Shown: positions 22,689 to 34,600 of the stretch, one piece after another
Numbering within the stretch: the first letter of the stretch is position 1
Layout of the letters: each line of letters begins with the position of its first letter
From: Ryuthela nishihirai
Lineage: Eukaryota > Arthropoda > Arachnida > Araneae > Heptathelidae
Assembly: GCA_038380435.1 (NCBI GenBank)
Contig: JAWZYU010000764.1
Coordinates: 1-64,000 of the forward strand
Length of the DNA stretch: 64,000 nt
Direction of reading: 5' to 3'
Made by a program: the position numbers and the translations under genes
The notes under the pieces: generated by a model
Told to the model about the DNA's origin: nothing
Database searches by the model: none
Seen by the model: only the letters and a program-made list of their open reading frames with translations

Positions 22689-25600
22689 CTGGAAAAGATG
22701 AAACTGAATTACAAATTTACTTAATTTAATATACATGGAGTTAATGAAAATTAATCGTTATTCATAGGTATACAGAAAGCTAGTTTTCCAACCAGCATCA
22801 ATATCTGAGCGTTCTTGTTCAACAAAGACTAACAATCTGGGGCGGGGGTGCTCAGTCAGTAGCGCGCCAGGCTCGTAATCTGTAGTTCCCAGGTTCGAAT
22901 CCCATCTGGGTCAGCGTTGAGATTTATCTCCGCAAAATTCCCCGCCCTGCCCATGGTCAGTAGGGGACACCGATGAGCTTGGAAAGGCCGCCGTCCGTCG
23001 GATGGGACGTTAAGCAGTGGCCCCGAGTGTGGGAGAGCCATACCCTGTGCACGTTAAAGAACACGCTGGATGGCCTTGACGGGAGGCTACCATCTGTCTC
23101 CCAACAGCTGTTCCAGTGGGTCCTCTCCACCAACCTTCTCTGAGCCTTCGGGGTTCATGTGACCTGGCCATTTAGCCCATGGTGTGCAAAAAAGTGCCAC
23201 TCAGAGGTAAAACAACCCAACGTTAAAGAACACGCTGGATGGCCTTGACGGGAGGCTACCATCTGTCTCCCAACAGCTGTTCCAGTGTGTCCTCTCCCCC
23301 AACCTTCTCTGAGCCTTCGTGGTCCATGTGACCTGGCCATTTAGCCCATGGTGTGCAAAAAAGTGCCACTCAGAGGTAAAACAACCCAAACAACTAACAA
23401 TCTGGGTTGCAGACTATTTTTTTCATATCGCAATTCCATTCCTTTTTAAGCTTTCTTTCTTATTTTCCATCCATAACATTTATCAAAAAAGGAACCCAAA
23501 AACAGCCACAGCATCTGTTCTTGGGGGGTTCAGAGAAGGATTAAAAATATTTTATCCCCCAGGCGCCAAATCGAAAAGGGACACCCCCTACTCCACCCCC
23601 CACCCCCCGATCAGTGTCAAGTTATGTAACATTTTACATAAAGTGTTTTGTGCATGAGCAATTACCCGGAAAAATAATTCAAAATTTATAATTCATTGTT
23701 TTGTTATGAGAGGGAGAAAAAATTTTGAGCGATTTACTAAATGTACTATTTTTCTTTCTTAATGTTATTTATTTTTTAAATTTTTTAAAAATTACATCTG
23801 CAATTTTATTTATGAATTACAAAAACAAAATCAATAGTGTTACGTAGTTAAAAAAATAATTAAAACGTAAGGAATTGCAGTTGTTTCGAATCTTATCTAC
23901 AGTAGCGCGGAGGTACATTTACACAAGGCTCGTAATCTACAGTTCCCAAATTCGAGCCCCAGCTGGGCTAGAGTTCAGATTTATCTGCGCACCTACCCCT
24001 CGACCTGACGTCCGTTGGATGGGACGTTAATCCATGGCTCCGTGTGTGGAGATCCATACCCTGGGCACGCTGGATGGCTTTGATGGGAGGTTACCATCTG
24101 TCTCCCAACAGCTGTCCAGTGGGTCTCCTCCCACAACCTTCTCTTAGCCCTTGTGGTCTTTGTGACCTGCTCATTTAGCCCACTGTATGCAAAAAGGCAT
24201 CGCTTAGAGGTAAAACAACCCAACTTATCTACAGTGGCACGAATAGCACAATAATATAAGTATCTTAAAGAGAAATTGATACGGGGGATAATTAAACTTT
24301 TATTACTTTCAAATCTATCATTCTTTCACATCTCTGCTTTTTTATCTCCGTTATTGGAATCTTTCTAAAAAATTTAAAATATTTCTCTCCTTAAAATTGA
24401 GCCCCTTCTTGAGGGTGTTAAGTTAATCCAGTCCTGCGTTGCACAGAAACAAAACTGATTATAAGCATGGCACACAATTTGGATGATCACTTTTGGGATT
24501 TGATTAATTTTGGGATATAACTTCTGTTTTCTTGATTTACTTGTATACCAATTTTGCTTAAGTTACATAAGACTGGTATTGCTGCTATTAAATATTACAC
24601 GTTCCATAACCCTCGAAATAGAGATTGGAATTTTTTGAAATTCAGGATTGGATTGTTTTACCTCTGAGTTGCACTTTTTTGCACACCATGGGCTAAATGG
24701 CCAGGTCACATGGACCCCGAAGGCTCAGAGAAGGTTGGGGGAGGGGACCCACTGGAACAGCTGTTGGGAGACAGATGGTAGCCTCCCGTCAAGGCCATCC
24801 AGCGTGTTCTTTAACGTGCACAGGATATGGCTCTTCCGCACACGGGGCCACGTCTTAACGTCCCATCCGACGGACGGCGGCCTTTCCAAAACCATCGGTG
24901 TCCCCTACTGACTGTGGGCAGGGCGGGGAATTTTGCGGAAATAAATCTCAACGCTGACCCAGCTGGGACTCGAACCTGGAAACTACAGATTACGAGCCTG
25001 GCGCGCTACCGACTGAGCCACCCCCGCCCCTTGAAATTCAGGATTTAAACGGATTTAATGCAGATCTTCAGTTTTTATCATACAGCTCCTTATTTACATT
25101 TTACCCTGAAAAGCTTATTTTATAAGATACGGAGTATCGAATTTGACTTCCTACTGGTATAACAAGGAAGTTCTCTAATATTTTATCTACGCATATATAT
25201 AATGTTGCGGAATACCAGTAATAGTTATTTAAGAGTACTGTGTGGTGAATTTGAAATAATCAAGCCGATTTTGAATGAGCTAATTTAATAGATAAAACAA
25301 GATATTGTTTACAAGAAGCATGACAATAATTCACTTGATGAATAAATGATCAAATTACACTCAAATATTCGAATTCTAGGTTACACTATATTCAAACCAA
25401 CTACACTGGTTTCCGAAAATTAAGGTTGGGTTGTTTTACCTCTGAGCGGCACTTTTTTGCACACAATGGACTAAATGGCCAGGTCACAAGGACCCCGAAG
25501 GCTCAGAGAAGGTTGCGGGAGGGGACCCACTGGAACAGCTGTTGGGAGACAGATGGTAGCCTCCCATCAAGGCCATCCAGCGTGTTCTTTAACGTGCACA

Positions 25601-28600
25601 GGGTATGGCTCTCCCGCACACGGGGCCTCGGCTTAACGTCCCATCCGACGGACGGCGGCCTTTCCAAGCCCATCGGTGTCCCCTACTGACCGTGGGCAGG
25701 GCGGGGAATTTTTGCGGAGATAAATCTCAACGCTGACCCAGCTGGGACTCGAACCTGGGAACTACAGATTACGAGCCTGACGCGCTACCGACTGAGCCAC
25801 CCCCGCACCAAACTATTCGGTCGGAGCGCGACTAGAGTTCTGCTCTACTATAACAAAGTAGTAACTGCCCACTGAGTACAGTCACTCAATGTGAAGTAAA
25901 CGAGCTTCACAGAGCCTCAGAGGTTCCACCACTAGTAATAGGAAAATGGCGAATACAAAGCCTCGGCAATTAACCTGACGTAATGGATGCCACGATAACA
26001 GCCAGCGCGGATCGCAACTAACTTTTAGTTCAAGTGTTCTAAAGACTCGCCGGAAACGGTCACATGATGTTTTTTTCCGGGGCGTTAGGTTATCTCGGAT
26101 AGTGGGACATGAACACGATGAATTGTGGACCTCGGGGTTCTTGTTCCCGTGTCTGGAGGCGCTGGGCCTTTAACTTAAAAATGCTGCATTTCTTCTGTAC
26201 CCTCCATACTGAATCTGGGTGGGGTTGCTTTACCTCTGAGCTGCGCTTTTTTGCACACAATGGACTAAATGGCCAGGTCACAGAGACCTCGAAGGCTCCG
26301 GGAAGGTTGAGGGAGGGGAACACTGGAACAGCTGTCGGGAGACAGATTGTAGCTTCCAGTCAAAGCCATCCACCATGTCCCTTAATGTGTCCAGAGTATG
26401 GCTCTCCCGGACACGAAGCCACCGCTTAATGGTCCCATCCGATGGATGGCGGTATCTCCAAGCCCATCAGTGTCCCCTACTGGCCTAAGACAGGGCGGAG
26501 AGTTTTGCGGAGATAAATCAACAGTGGCCCAACTAGTACTTGAACCTGGGAACTGCAGTTTACGAGCCTGGCCTGCTTTCGACTGAGCCACCCCGCCCCA
26601 GGACTTCCAGGCTCGTAATCTGTAGTTCCCACGTTCGAGTCCCAGCTGGGTCAGCGTTGAGATTTATCTCCGCAAAATTCCCCACCCTGCCCACGGTCAG
26701 TAGGGGATACCGATGGACTTGGAAAGGCCGCCGTCCGTCGGATGGGATGTTAAGCCGTGGCCCCGTGTGCGTGAGAGCCATACCCTGTGCACATTAAAGA
26801 ACACGCTGGATGGCCTTGACGGAGGCTACCATCTGTCTCCCAACAGCTGTTCTAGTGGGTCCCCTCCCCCAACCTTCTCTGAGCCTTCAGGGTCCATGAG
26901 ACCTGGCCATTTAGCCCATGGTATGCAAAAAAGTGCCGCTCAGAGGTAAAACAACCCAACCCAACCCCAGGACTTAATGTGAGTTGACATTAATGTTCAG
27001 GTGAACTTGCCATTAGAATTAGACTAATATAGCCAAACGAAGAGCGGTTGGTTAAGATAGATGTATTTGGAGAACTTAATTAGAGTCTGGTAGAAAATAC
27101 GCTAAATGTTGAGGGTTTTTTTTTTTTGTTTTCCAAAATATATAAATTTATCTTAATACCTTTGGGCAGCATCTCAAATATTCCTTTATGTTTGTGACTA
27201 ATTCGTAAATTATAAATCTTTAGTTTTTCACTTAAAATCCGATTGTCATTACAGTTTACTCACTTGCATCACCACTGTAGTCTTGCACATGCAACTTGTA
27301 CTGCTGCTCCTCGTTATCAATCCAGAAGATATCATAGAGAGCATAACGGACGTTGCCTGCAACATCTCGGAGGTCAAACCTGATAGAATACTTCCTCTGA
27401 TTGCTGATGGAGAAGATGTTATCATTGCCTGGAAACAAAAAGCATTTTATTAGTGGGTTGGGTTGTTTTACCTCTGAGCGGCACTTTTTTGCACACCATG
27501 GGCTAAATGGCCAGGTCACATGGACCCCGAAGGCTCAGAGAAGGTTGGGGGAGGGGACCCACTGGAACAGCTGTTGGGAGACAGATGGTAGCCTCCCGTC
27601 AAGGTCATCCAGCGTGTTCTTTAACGTGCACAGGGTATGGCTCTCATGCACACGGGGCCACGGCTTAACGTCCCATCTGACAGACGGCGGCCTTTCCAAG
27701 CCCATCGGTGTCCCCTACTGACCGTGGACAGGGCGGGGAATTTTGCGGAGATAAATCTCAACGCTGACCCAGCTGGGACTCGAACCTGGGAACTACAGAT
27801 TACGAGCCTGGCGCGCTACCGACTGAGCCACCCCCGCCCCCTCATTAGTGAGACCAGCGCTAAAAAGTACATATCTTCTAAACGACAAAGAATAGAAAAT
27901 TCGCTTGAGTTGCTTTACATCAGATTTACCAGAGCTATTATAATTTTTAATGACAAGATCGTAAGATAGGCTGGAGCAGCAGTAAACATGATAACGGGTT
28001 AAATTAAATTTTGGCATTCGCCCCTCCTTCAGAAACTTTTTTTTCAATCATGAAAATATTATTTATTATTTATGTATCAAGATTTTTATTGTGAAATTAT
28101 TCTACTTTACATTACAAATTTTTTACTGTAAAATTATATTAAATTTTTACAGTAAAACATTTGTAATGTAAAGTAAGTTATGATGTAAGTAGTTATGATA
28201 GTGAAATTTGGACACTTTTTAAACAAGATAACAGGAAACTAGATGCTTTTGATTCCAGATGCTTACGCGGTATCTTGGGCATTAGGTGGTTCAACTTTGT
28301 AACTAATGATGAGGTTAGGCAAAGGAGTTTGCAACCTCCTTTAAGCAGCATATTGTGCAGAGAGAGACTCCGTTGCTTTGGCCATATTGCCCGTATGAAT
28401 AATTATAGATTGGCGAATAGGGTTATGAACAGTGTGCCTAAAGGCCTCAGAAAGAAGGGGAGACCTAGGATGCGGTGGGCAGACAATGTCAAACAGGACC
28501 TTGTTAGAATTGGTGTGCAATGGCCAGATGCAGCAGATATAGCTCAGAACAGATATGCTTGGAGAACTAAATTGCAAGGTCTGGTTGGACCTCCGTAGCC

Positions 28601-31600
28601 CATGGTTGCTTGAGGATGATGATGATAAAGTGTTGTATAGTTGTTGTAAAGACTTTCTAATTTAATAGCAAGGTTACTCTAGTTTAGAGGATGCATCATG
28701 CCACTAACTTCATTTTGGGACAAATGTTTCAATAAAACATAATGGACTTAAACAGATCAATAAATGATTTACGCTTAATTTACGAACTGTCCACTTTTCT
28801 TTTAAAGAGCCTTATATAACGTATGAGAAAGATATATCTGAAGAACATATTTACCGAGCCAAAAATCTTCTTCAATATTTCCGAAACCTCTTTTGTACTT
28901 CTCCCATTCTTTAAAGAAATAGTCTCTAGGCCTCTTGAAGTTTCCTCGCCTTTGGAGAACCTGAATGAAATCAAAGTTCCTATCAAAGAGTATACATGAT
29001 GTGGAAAAGTTTAAAGACTACATACAAAACATTTTCTATACTTCTCATTATTTTTATAATTGTTCTAATCAATGCTTTAATTTGAATTTGAATTATATTA
29101 TATTGGTATGCAAAAGTTAAGATACACATATTTATGGTAAGGTAACTTCTAACCATGGATGTTCCCATAACGACACGAACGGTAAACCTTAGGTTGCGTG
29201 AAGTATCGTGCAATTTATGGTAAGGTAACTTCTATGCTCTCTAACCTCTCAATAATTATTTTTTCGCAAATATAACTCGATTGCGGGGCGGGGGTGCCTC
29301 AGTCGGTAGCGCGTCAGGCTCGTAATCTGTAGTTCCCAGGTTCGAGTCCCAGCTATGTCAGCGTTGAGATTTATCTCCGCAAAATTCCCCGCCCTGCCCA
29401 CGGTCAGTAGGGGACACCGATGGGCTTGGAAAGGCCGCCGCCCGTCGGATGGGACGTTAAGCCGTGGGCCCGTGTGCGGGAGAGCCATACCTGTGAATGT
29501 TAAAGAACACGCTGGATGGCCTTGACGGGAGGCTACCATCTGTCTCCCAACAGCTGTTCTTGTGAACCCTCCCCCACCTTCTCTGTGTGGTCCCCCCCAA
29601 CCCTCCCCCAACCTTCTCTGAGCCTTCGGGGTCCATGTGACCTGACCATTTAGCCCATGGTGTGCAAAAAAGTGCCGCTCAGAGGTAAAACAACTCAACC
29701 CAACCCAAATAACTCGATTGCGTCACAGGCAAGTGACGCAATCGAGCTGGAAAGAAGTATTAATTGGTGGAGGGGGGGGGGGGGATTAGAGACTTGGTTT
29801 TCATCCTAGTGTAACATTAAAAGATCTTAAAAGTTTTCTTGATAAATGCGAAAAATATGCACAATTTTAATAACTTTTTGCTTACCCTTATGAGCATTCT
29901 CAAGGAAGAGGAGGGATTACATTTAGAGTGTGACCTTTAGACTTCTGTCTAAAGGCATCTACTTCCGTCTAGAGCAGGCCTCGGCGAACGTGTCAGTTGA
30001 AATGCGTATAGAAAACTTAAATGGAAGTGTGGGCCGCCAAAGAAATTTATAATCAATGACGTATGCATGTAAAAAAAATTCTAAAATGAAAGATAAACAA
30101 AATAATTTTATTAAAATTATTTATATTATTATATTAATGAGAATTGTCCTCTATACGTTCTTTTCTTTTCTGCGGGAATGCTTATATATGTAATCAGACT
30201 GCTTGAAGAAAGCGGTTAGTCCCTGATGATCTAATGGTTAATACGTCTGACATGCTTCTGTGAGCTGAGTAAAACATCGCATGAAATGTCCTGTTGTTGT
30301 TGTTTCACCTCTGAGCGGCACTTTTTTGCACACCATGGGCTAAATGGCCAGGTCTCATGGACCCTGAAGGCTCAGAGAAGGTTGGGGGAGGGGACCCACT
30401 TTAACAGCTGTTGGGAGACAGATGGTAGCCTCCCGTCAAGGCCATCCAGCGTGTTCTTTAACGTGCACAGGGTATGGCTCTCCCGCACACGGGGCCACAG
30501 CTTAACGTCCCATCCGACGGACGGCGGTCTTTCGAAGTCCATCGGTGTCCGCTACTGACCGTGGGCAGGGCGGGAAATTTTGCGGAGATAAATCTCAACG
30601 CTGACCGAGCTGGGACTCGAACCTGGGAACTACAGATTACGAGCCTGGCGCGCTACCGACTGAGTCACCTCCGCCCCAAATGTCCTGTTTACAAGAAACA
30701 CGGGTTGTTTGGGTTGTTTTACCTCTGAGCGGCACTTTTTTGCACACCATGGGCTAAATGGCCAGGTCACATGGACCCCGAAGGCTTAGAGAAGGTTGGG
30801 GGAGGGGACCCACTGGAACAGCTGTTGGGAGACAGATGGTAGCCTCCCGTCAAGGCCATCCAGCGTGTTCTTTAACGTGCACAGGGTATGGCTCTCCCGC
30901 ACACGGGGCCACGGCTTAACGTCCCATCCGACGGACGGCGGCCTTTCCAAGCCCATCGGTGTCCCCTACTGACCGTGGGCAGGGCGGGGAATTTTGCGGA
31001 GATAAATCTCAACGCTGACCCAGCTGGGACTCGAACCTGGGAACTACAGATTACGAGCCTGGCGCGCTACCGACTGAGCCACCCCCGCCCCACAAGAAAC
31101 ACTTGAAATACACTGCTCGACTTTGAAAGTGCCCCACCCAGAAGGACATGGCGTAAAAACATGCAAATAGAAGGGTGGATGTGCGCAGTTCAGATATGCA
31201 AAGATGATAATCCGGAGCCAATGACCTGTGTGGCTCAAGAGATAAAAGGTGCAAGAAGGAACAGGGATGGTATTGTGTTTACGCAGGTGGAAGTCGTGTG
31301 AACGGTTGAGATTAGGTGGTTCCGCTTGGAAATTGTTCAGCAAAGGCCGAAAATGCCTGGTACACGCTGTCGGCAGGTTTATCGCCATTTGAATGCTTTT
31401 GAGAGAGGAAAAATTATAGGCCTATGTGAAGCTGGATAGACTACACGTCGTGTCGCTGCCCATGTTCATCAGGATGCACAAACTGTTGGACGCTGTTGGC
31501 AACAGTGGCGAAATGAAGGTTTTCTAGCATGCGTCGCAGGGGGAGTGGTGCCGTCCGACAGATGTCAGCACGACTTGATAGGCGCAATGCTTGTTCGTCA

Positions 31601-34600
31601 CCACAGAGCAGTGCAGGCAATATTTGATGGGCTGTGTCAGCAGCCATGGATGTCCCCATAACAATCCGAACGGTAAACCGAAGGTTGCGTGAGGCACACC
31701 TGCGCTCTAGGCAACCATTACGTCGACTGCCATTGACTGCAAACCATCGCAGCATTCGTCTGGCTTGTTGCCGAAGTCGTGCAAACTGAGGTCACGAATG
31801 GAACACTGCTGTGTTTAGTGATGAATCACGTTTCTGTCTGGGTGCTGACGATCGATGGGTCCGTGTATGATGACAACCTGGCGAGAGGACGGATCCAGCT
31901 TTTGTTCGTGACCAGCACACCGCCCATCAGCCAGGCATAATGGTATGGGGTGCTATTGGATTGGGTTACCTCTGAGCGGCACTTTTTTGCACACCATGGG
32001 CTAAATGGCCAGGTCACATGGACCCCGAAGGCTCAGAGAAGGTTGGGGAGGGGACCCACTGCAACAGCTGTTGGGAGACAGATGGTAGCATCCCGTCAAG
32101 GCCATCCAGCGTGTTCTTTAACGTGCACATGGTATGGCTCTCCCGCACACGGGGCCACGGCTTAACGTCCCATCCGACGGACGGCGGTCTTTCCAAGCCC
32201 ATCGGTGTCCCCTACTGACCGTGGGCAGGGCGGAGAATTTTGCGGAGATAAATCTCAACGCTGACCCAGCTGGGACTCGAACCTGGGAACTACAGATTAC
32301 GAGCCTGGCGCGCTACCGACTGAGCCACCCCCGCCCCACACACACTGCTGACAAAAAAAGATAGTCTCTGGTGATCTAGCTGTTATGATGCCTATAATGC
32401 TTCTGGGAGCTCACTAATAAAATATCGCAGGAAATGTCCATTGACAAGAAACACTGAAATAATTCTTGAAAAGAGATGGCAGGCCGTAGTTTGCCCAGAC
32501 CTGGTCTAAAACGTAATGGGAAATATTTAGTTATCTACTTCTATCTAAAAAAAAAGAGGAAAATTCGAAGAGACTGCTTTTGGTATCCTAGTTTCACCTG
32601 AAAATCAGCCTCCCATTTAAATTTTTCCCAACTTTTTTTTTAGATTCGAATTTAATAAAACTTAATGCGAGGTTCATTAAATGAGGGTTCAGTTGTTTTT
32701 CCTCTGAGCGCACTTTTTTCCATCCACGGGCTAAATAGCCAGGTCACAAGAGAAAAGAGGGGTTAGTGGATAAAATTTTTATCCAACTGGGACTCGACTG
32801 GCAACACATAGGAATGGTACGTTAAGGAGAGAACGTCTGATTACGAGCCTAGCGCGCTACTGACTGAGCAATCCCCCCCCCCCCCCAATAAATGAGGACG
32901 AAGTAGCATATGTATTTTTCTTCATTTTTTTGTTGCTTTTCAAAGAAACTTAACGTACCATTCCTAGGTAATGCCATCTATTTGAGTTTCTGTTGAGCTA
33001 TTCCCTCATTTCTGCACGACATTTGCAATAGTAAGAGTGGCCTATCATTCATACTGATGGAAAAACCAGGAGCCCTCTTTGGAGTGTTAAAAATATGAAA
33101 AAAATGATAATGAAAGCATGTGCAGTAACGATATCATTATACGTTTGATCGTCACCACATCTGAAAAAAAAGTTATCGCTGACGCGGCGAGAATCGACCC
33201 CGCAACTAGTCCAGATACATGCCAGAGCGCTCTACCCTTAAACCACGCATCAAACGCTAAAGTCTTCCGGAATAAAGGGGCGGGGGTGGTTCAGCTGGTA
33301 GCGCGCCATGCTCGTAATCTGCCTGTTCCCAGGTTCGAGTCCCAGCTGGATCAGCGTTGAGATTTATCTCCGCAAAATTCCCCGCCCTGCCCACGGTCAG
33401 TAGGGGACATCGATGGGCTTGGAAAGGCCGCCGTCCATTGGATGGGACGTTAAGCCGTGACCCCGTGTGCGGGAGAGCCATACCCTGTGCACGTTAAAGA
33501 ACACGCTGGATGGCCTTGACGGGAGACTACCATCTGTCTCCCAAGGGCTGTTCTAGTGGGTTCCCTCCCCCAACCTTCTCTGAGCCTTCGGGGTCCTTGT
33601 GACTGGCCATTTAGCCCATGGTGTGCAAAAAAGTGCCGCTCAGAGGTAAAACAAACCCAACCCTTCCGAAATAAGACCTATAAATCTTTCACTGAGATGT
33701 GGCGGACCTTGCGCCATCTATACTTCAGGAGGGGCAACTTTTTCAATTGTTGCTAATGATTTAGGTGTTAATGGGAGATTAATCACACTCAAGCGTTTAT
33801 TATTAAAAATCAATCCATAATAAATACACAGATAATAATAATAAAGAATGTAGAAATAGACTTCAATCATTTTTTCAGATATTTTTAACAATTGTTGAAG
33901 TCTATTTCTACGGGTAATCTGTGTATTGATTATGGATGGCTATCTTTGGAATTTCGTCTGGTTTTTTGCAGGTACCCATCTCTTTTATTATCTCTTGATG
34001 GAAATTCTTCAGAAACTTTTGAATACAGTTCAGATCTTGTCATAAAGCCGATTTATGATGACATTATGATCAATGTGTCTGTTTATGAGATTGATATATA
34101 GAACATTTTTTAAAACACTGACCCTAGTGACAGAAGAATACAAAAATCATGATCTTACCGTCCAGCCTCCTCCATCAGTATCCATGTCACAGTACACTTC
34201 CACTTTTCCCTCAGTGATCCTGTTCCTCGGCCATATGCTGTAAACGCCACTGGTGTTGTGTCCACATTGAAGAAGTTCTTCACAGTCCATTGGCTTCATT
34301 GGACAGATATATTTTCCCTCTGAAAAACCTGAAACATACTTCTTGTCAAAGTACGGTTGTTAGCCTTTCGTTTTACTTAATCTTTAAACTGGACTGACAT
34401 TTCTCAAATATTTATTTCTTTTAAATTATATTTATGAAAATATAAATATAAGGTCATTGTAAAAGATTAGTCATATTTTAAAGTGCTAATATTTTATTTT
34501 AATAATTAAGTAACAAAAGTAATTTTGTGTGCAAAATGTCAAGAAACTCTTAAAGTTTCGGTTTTCGTTCAACAGACTTCAATGTTGGCAACATTGGTGG

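Larger units (their letters stand above)
29975..32503. mobile_element. hAT-like nonautonomous element holding nested insertions
   Basis: Left end CAGGCCTCGGCGAACGTG and right end, inverted, CAGGTCTGGGCAAACTACGG. These match the common hAT terminus with GGCAAACTACGGCC. Flanks GTCTAGAG / GTCTAAAA are an imperfect 8-bp TSD. Inside are two copies of a tRNA-like 95-bp repeat, a Tc1 relic and three SINE-A copies. Whether all of these were acquired after the hAT insertion is inference. Confidence 0.65.

Noticed and set aside
33178..33252. A possible genuine tRNA gene (paired acceptor, anticodon and T stems on minus)
   Set aside because: The position before the anticodon is not U and the anticodon stem is weak. 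The downstream sequence is shared with the copy at 48559, so it is a dispersed repeat.
33892..34101. 69-codon frame next to gene B exon 2
   Set aside because: No recognisable domain, partly within the SINE-C inverted dimer, and on the strand opposite to the gene.
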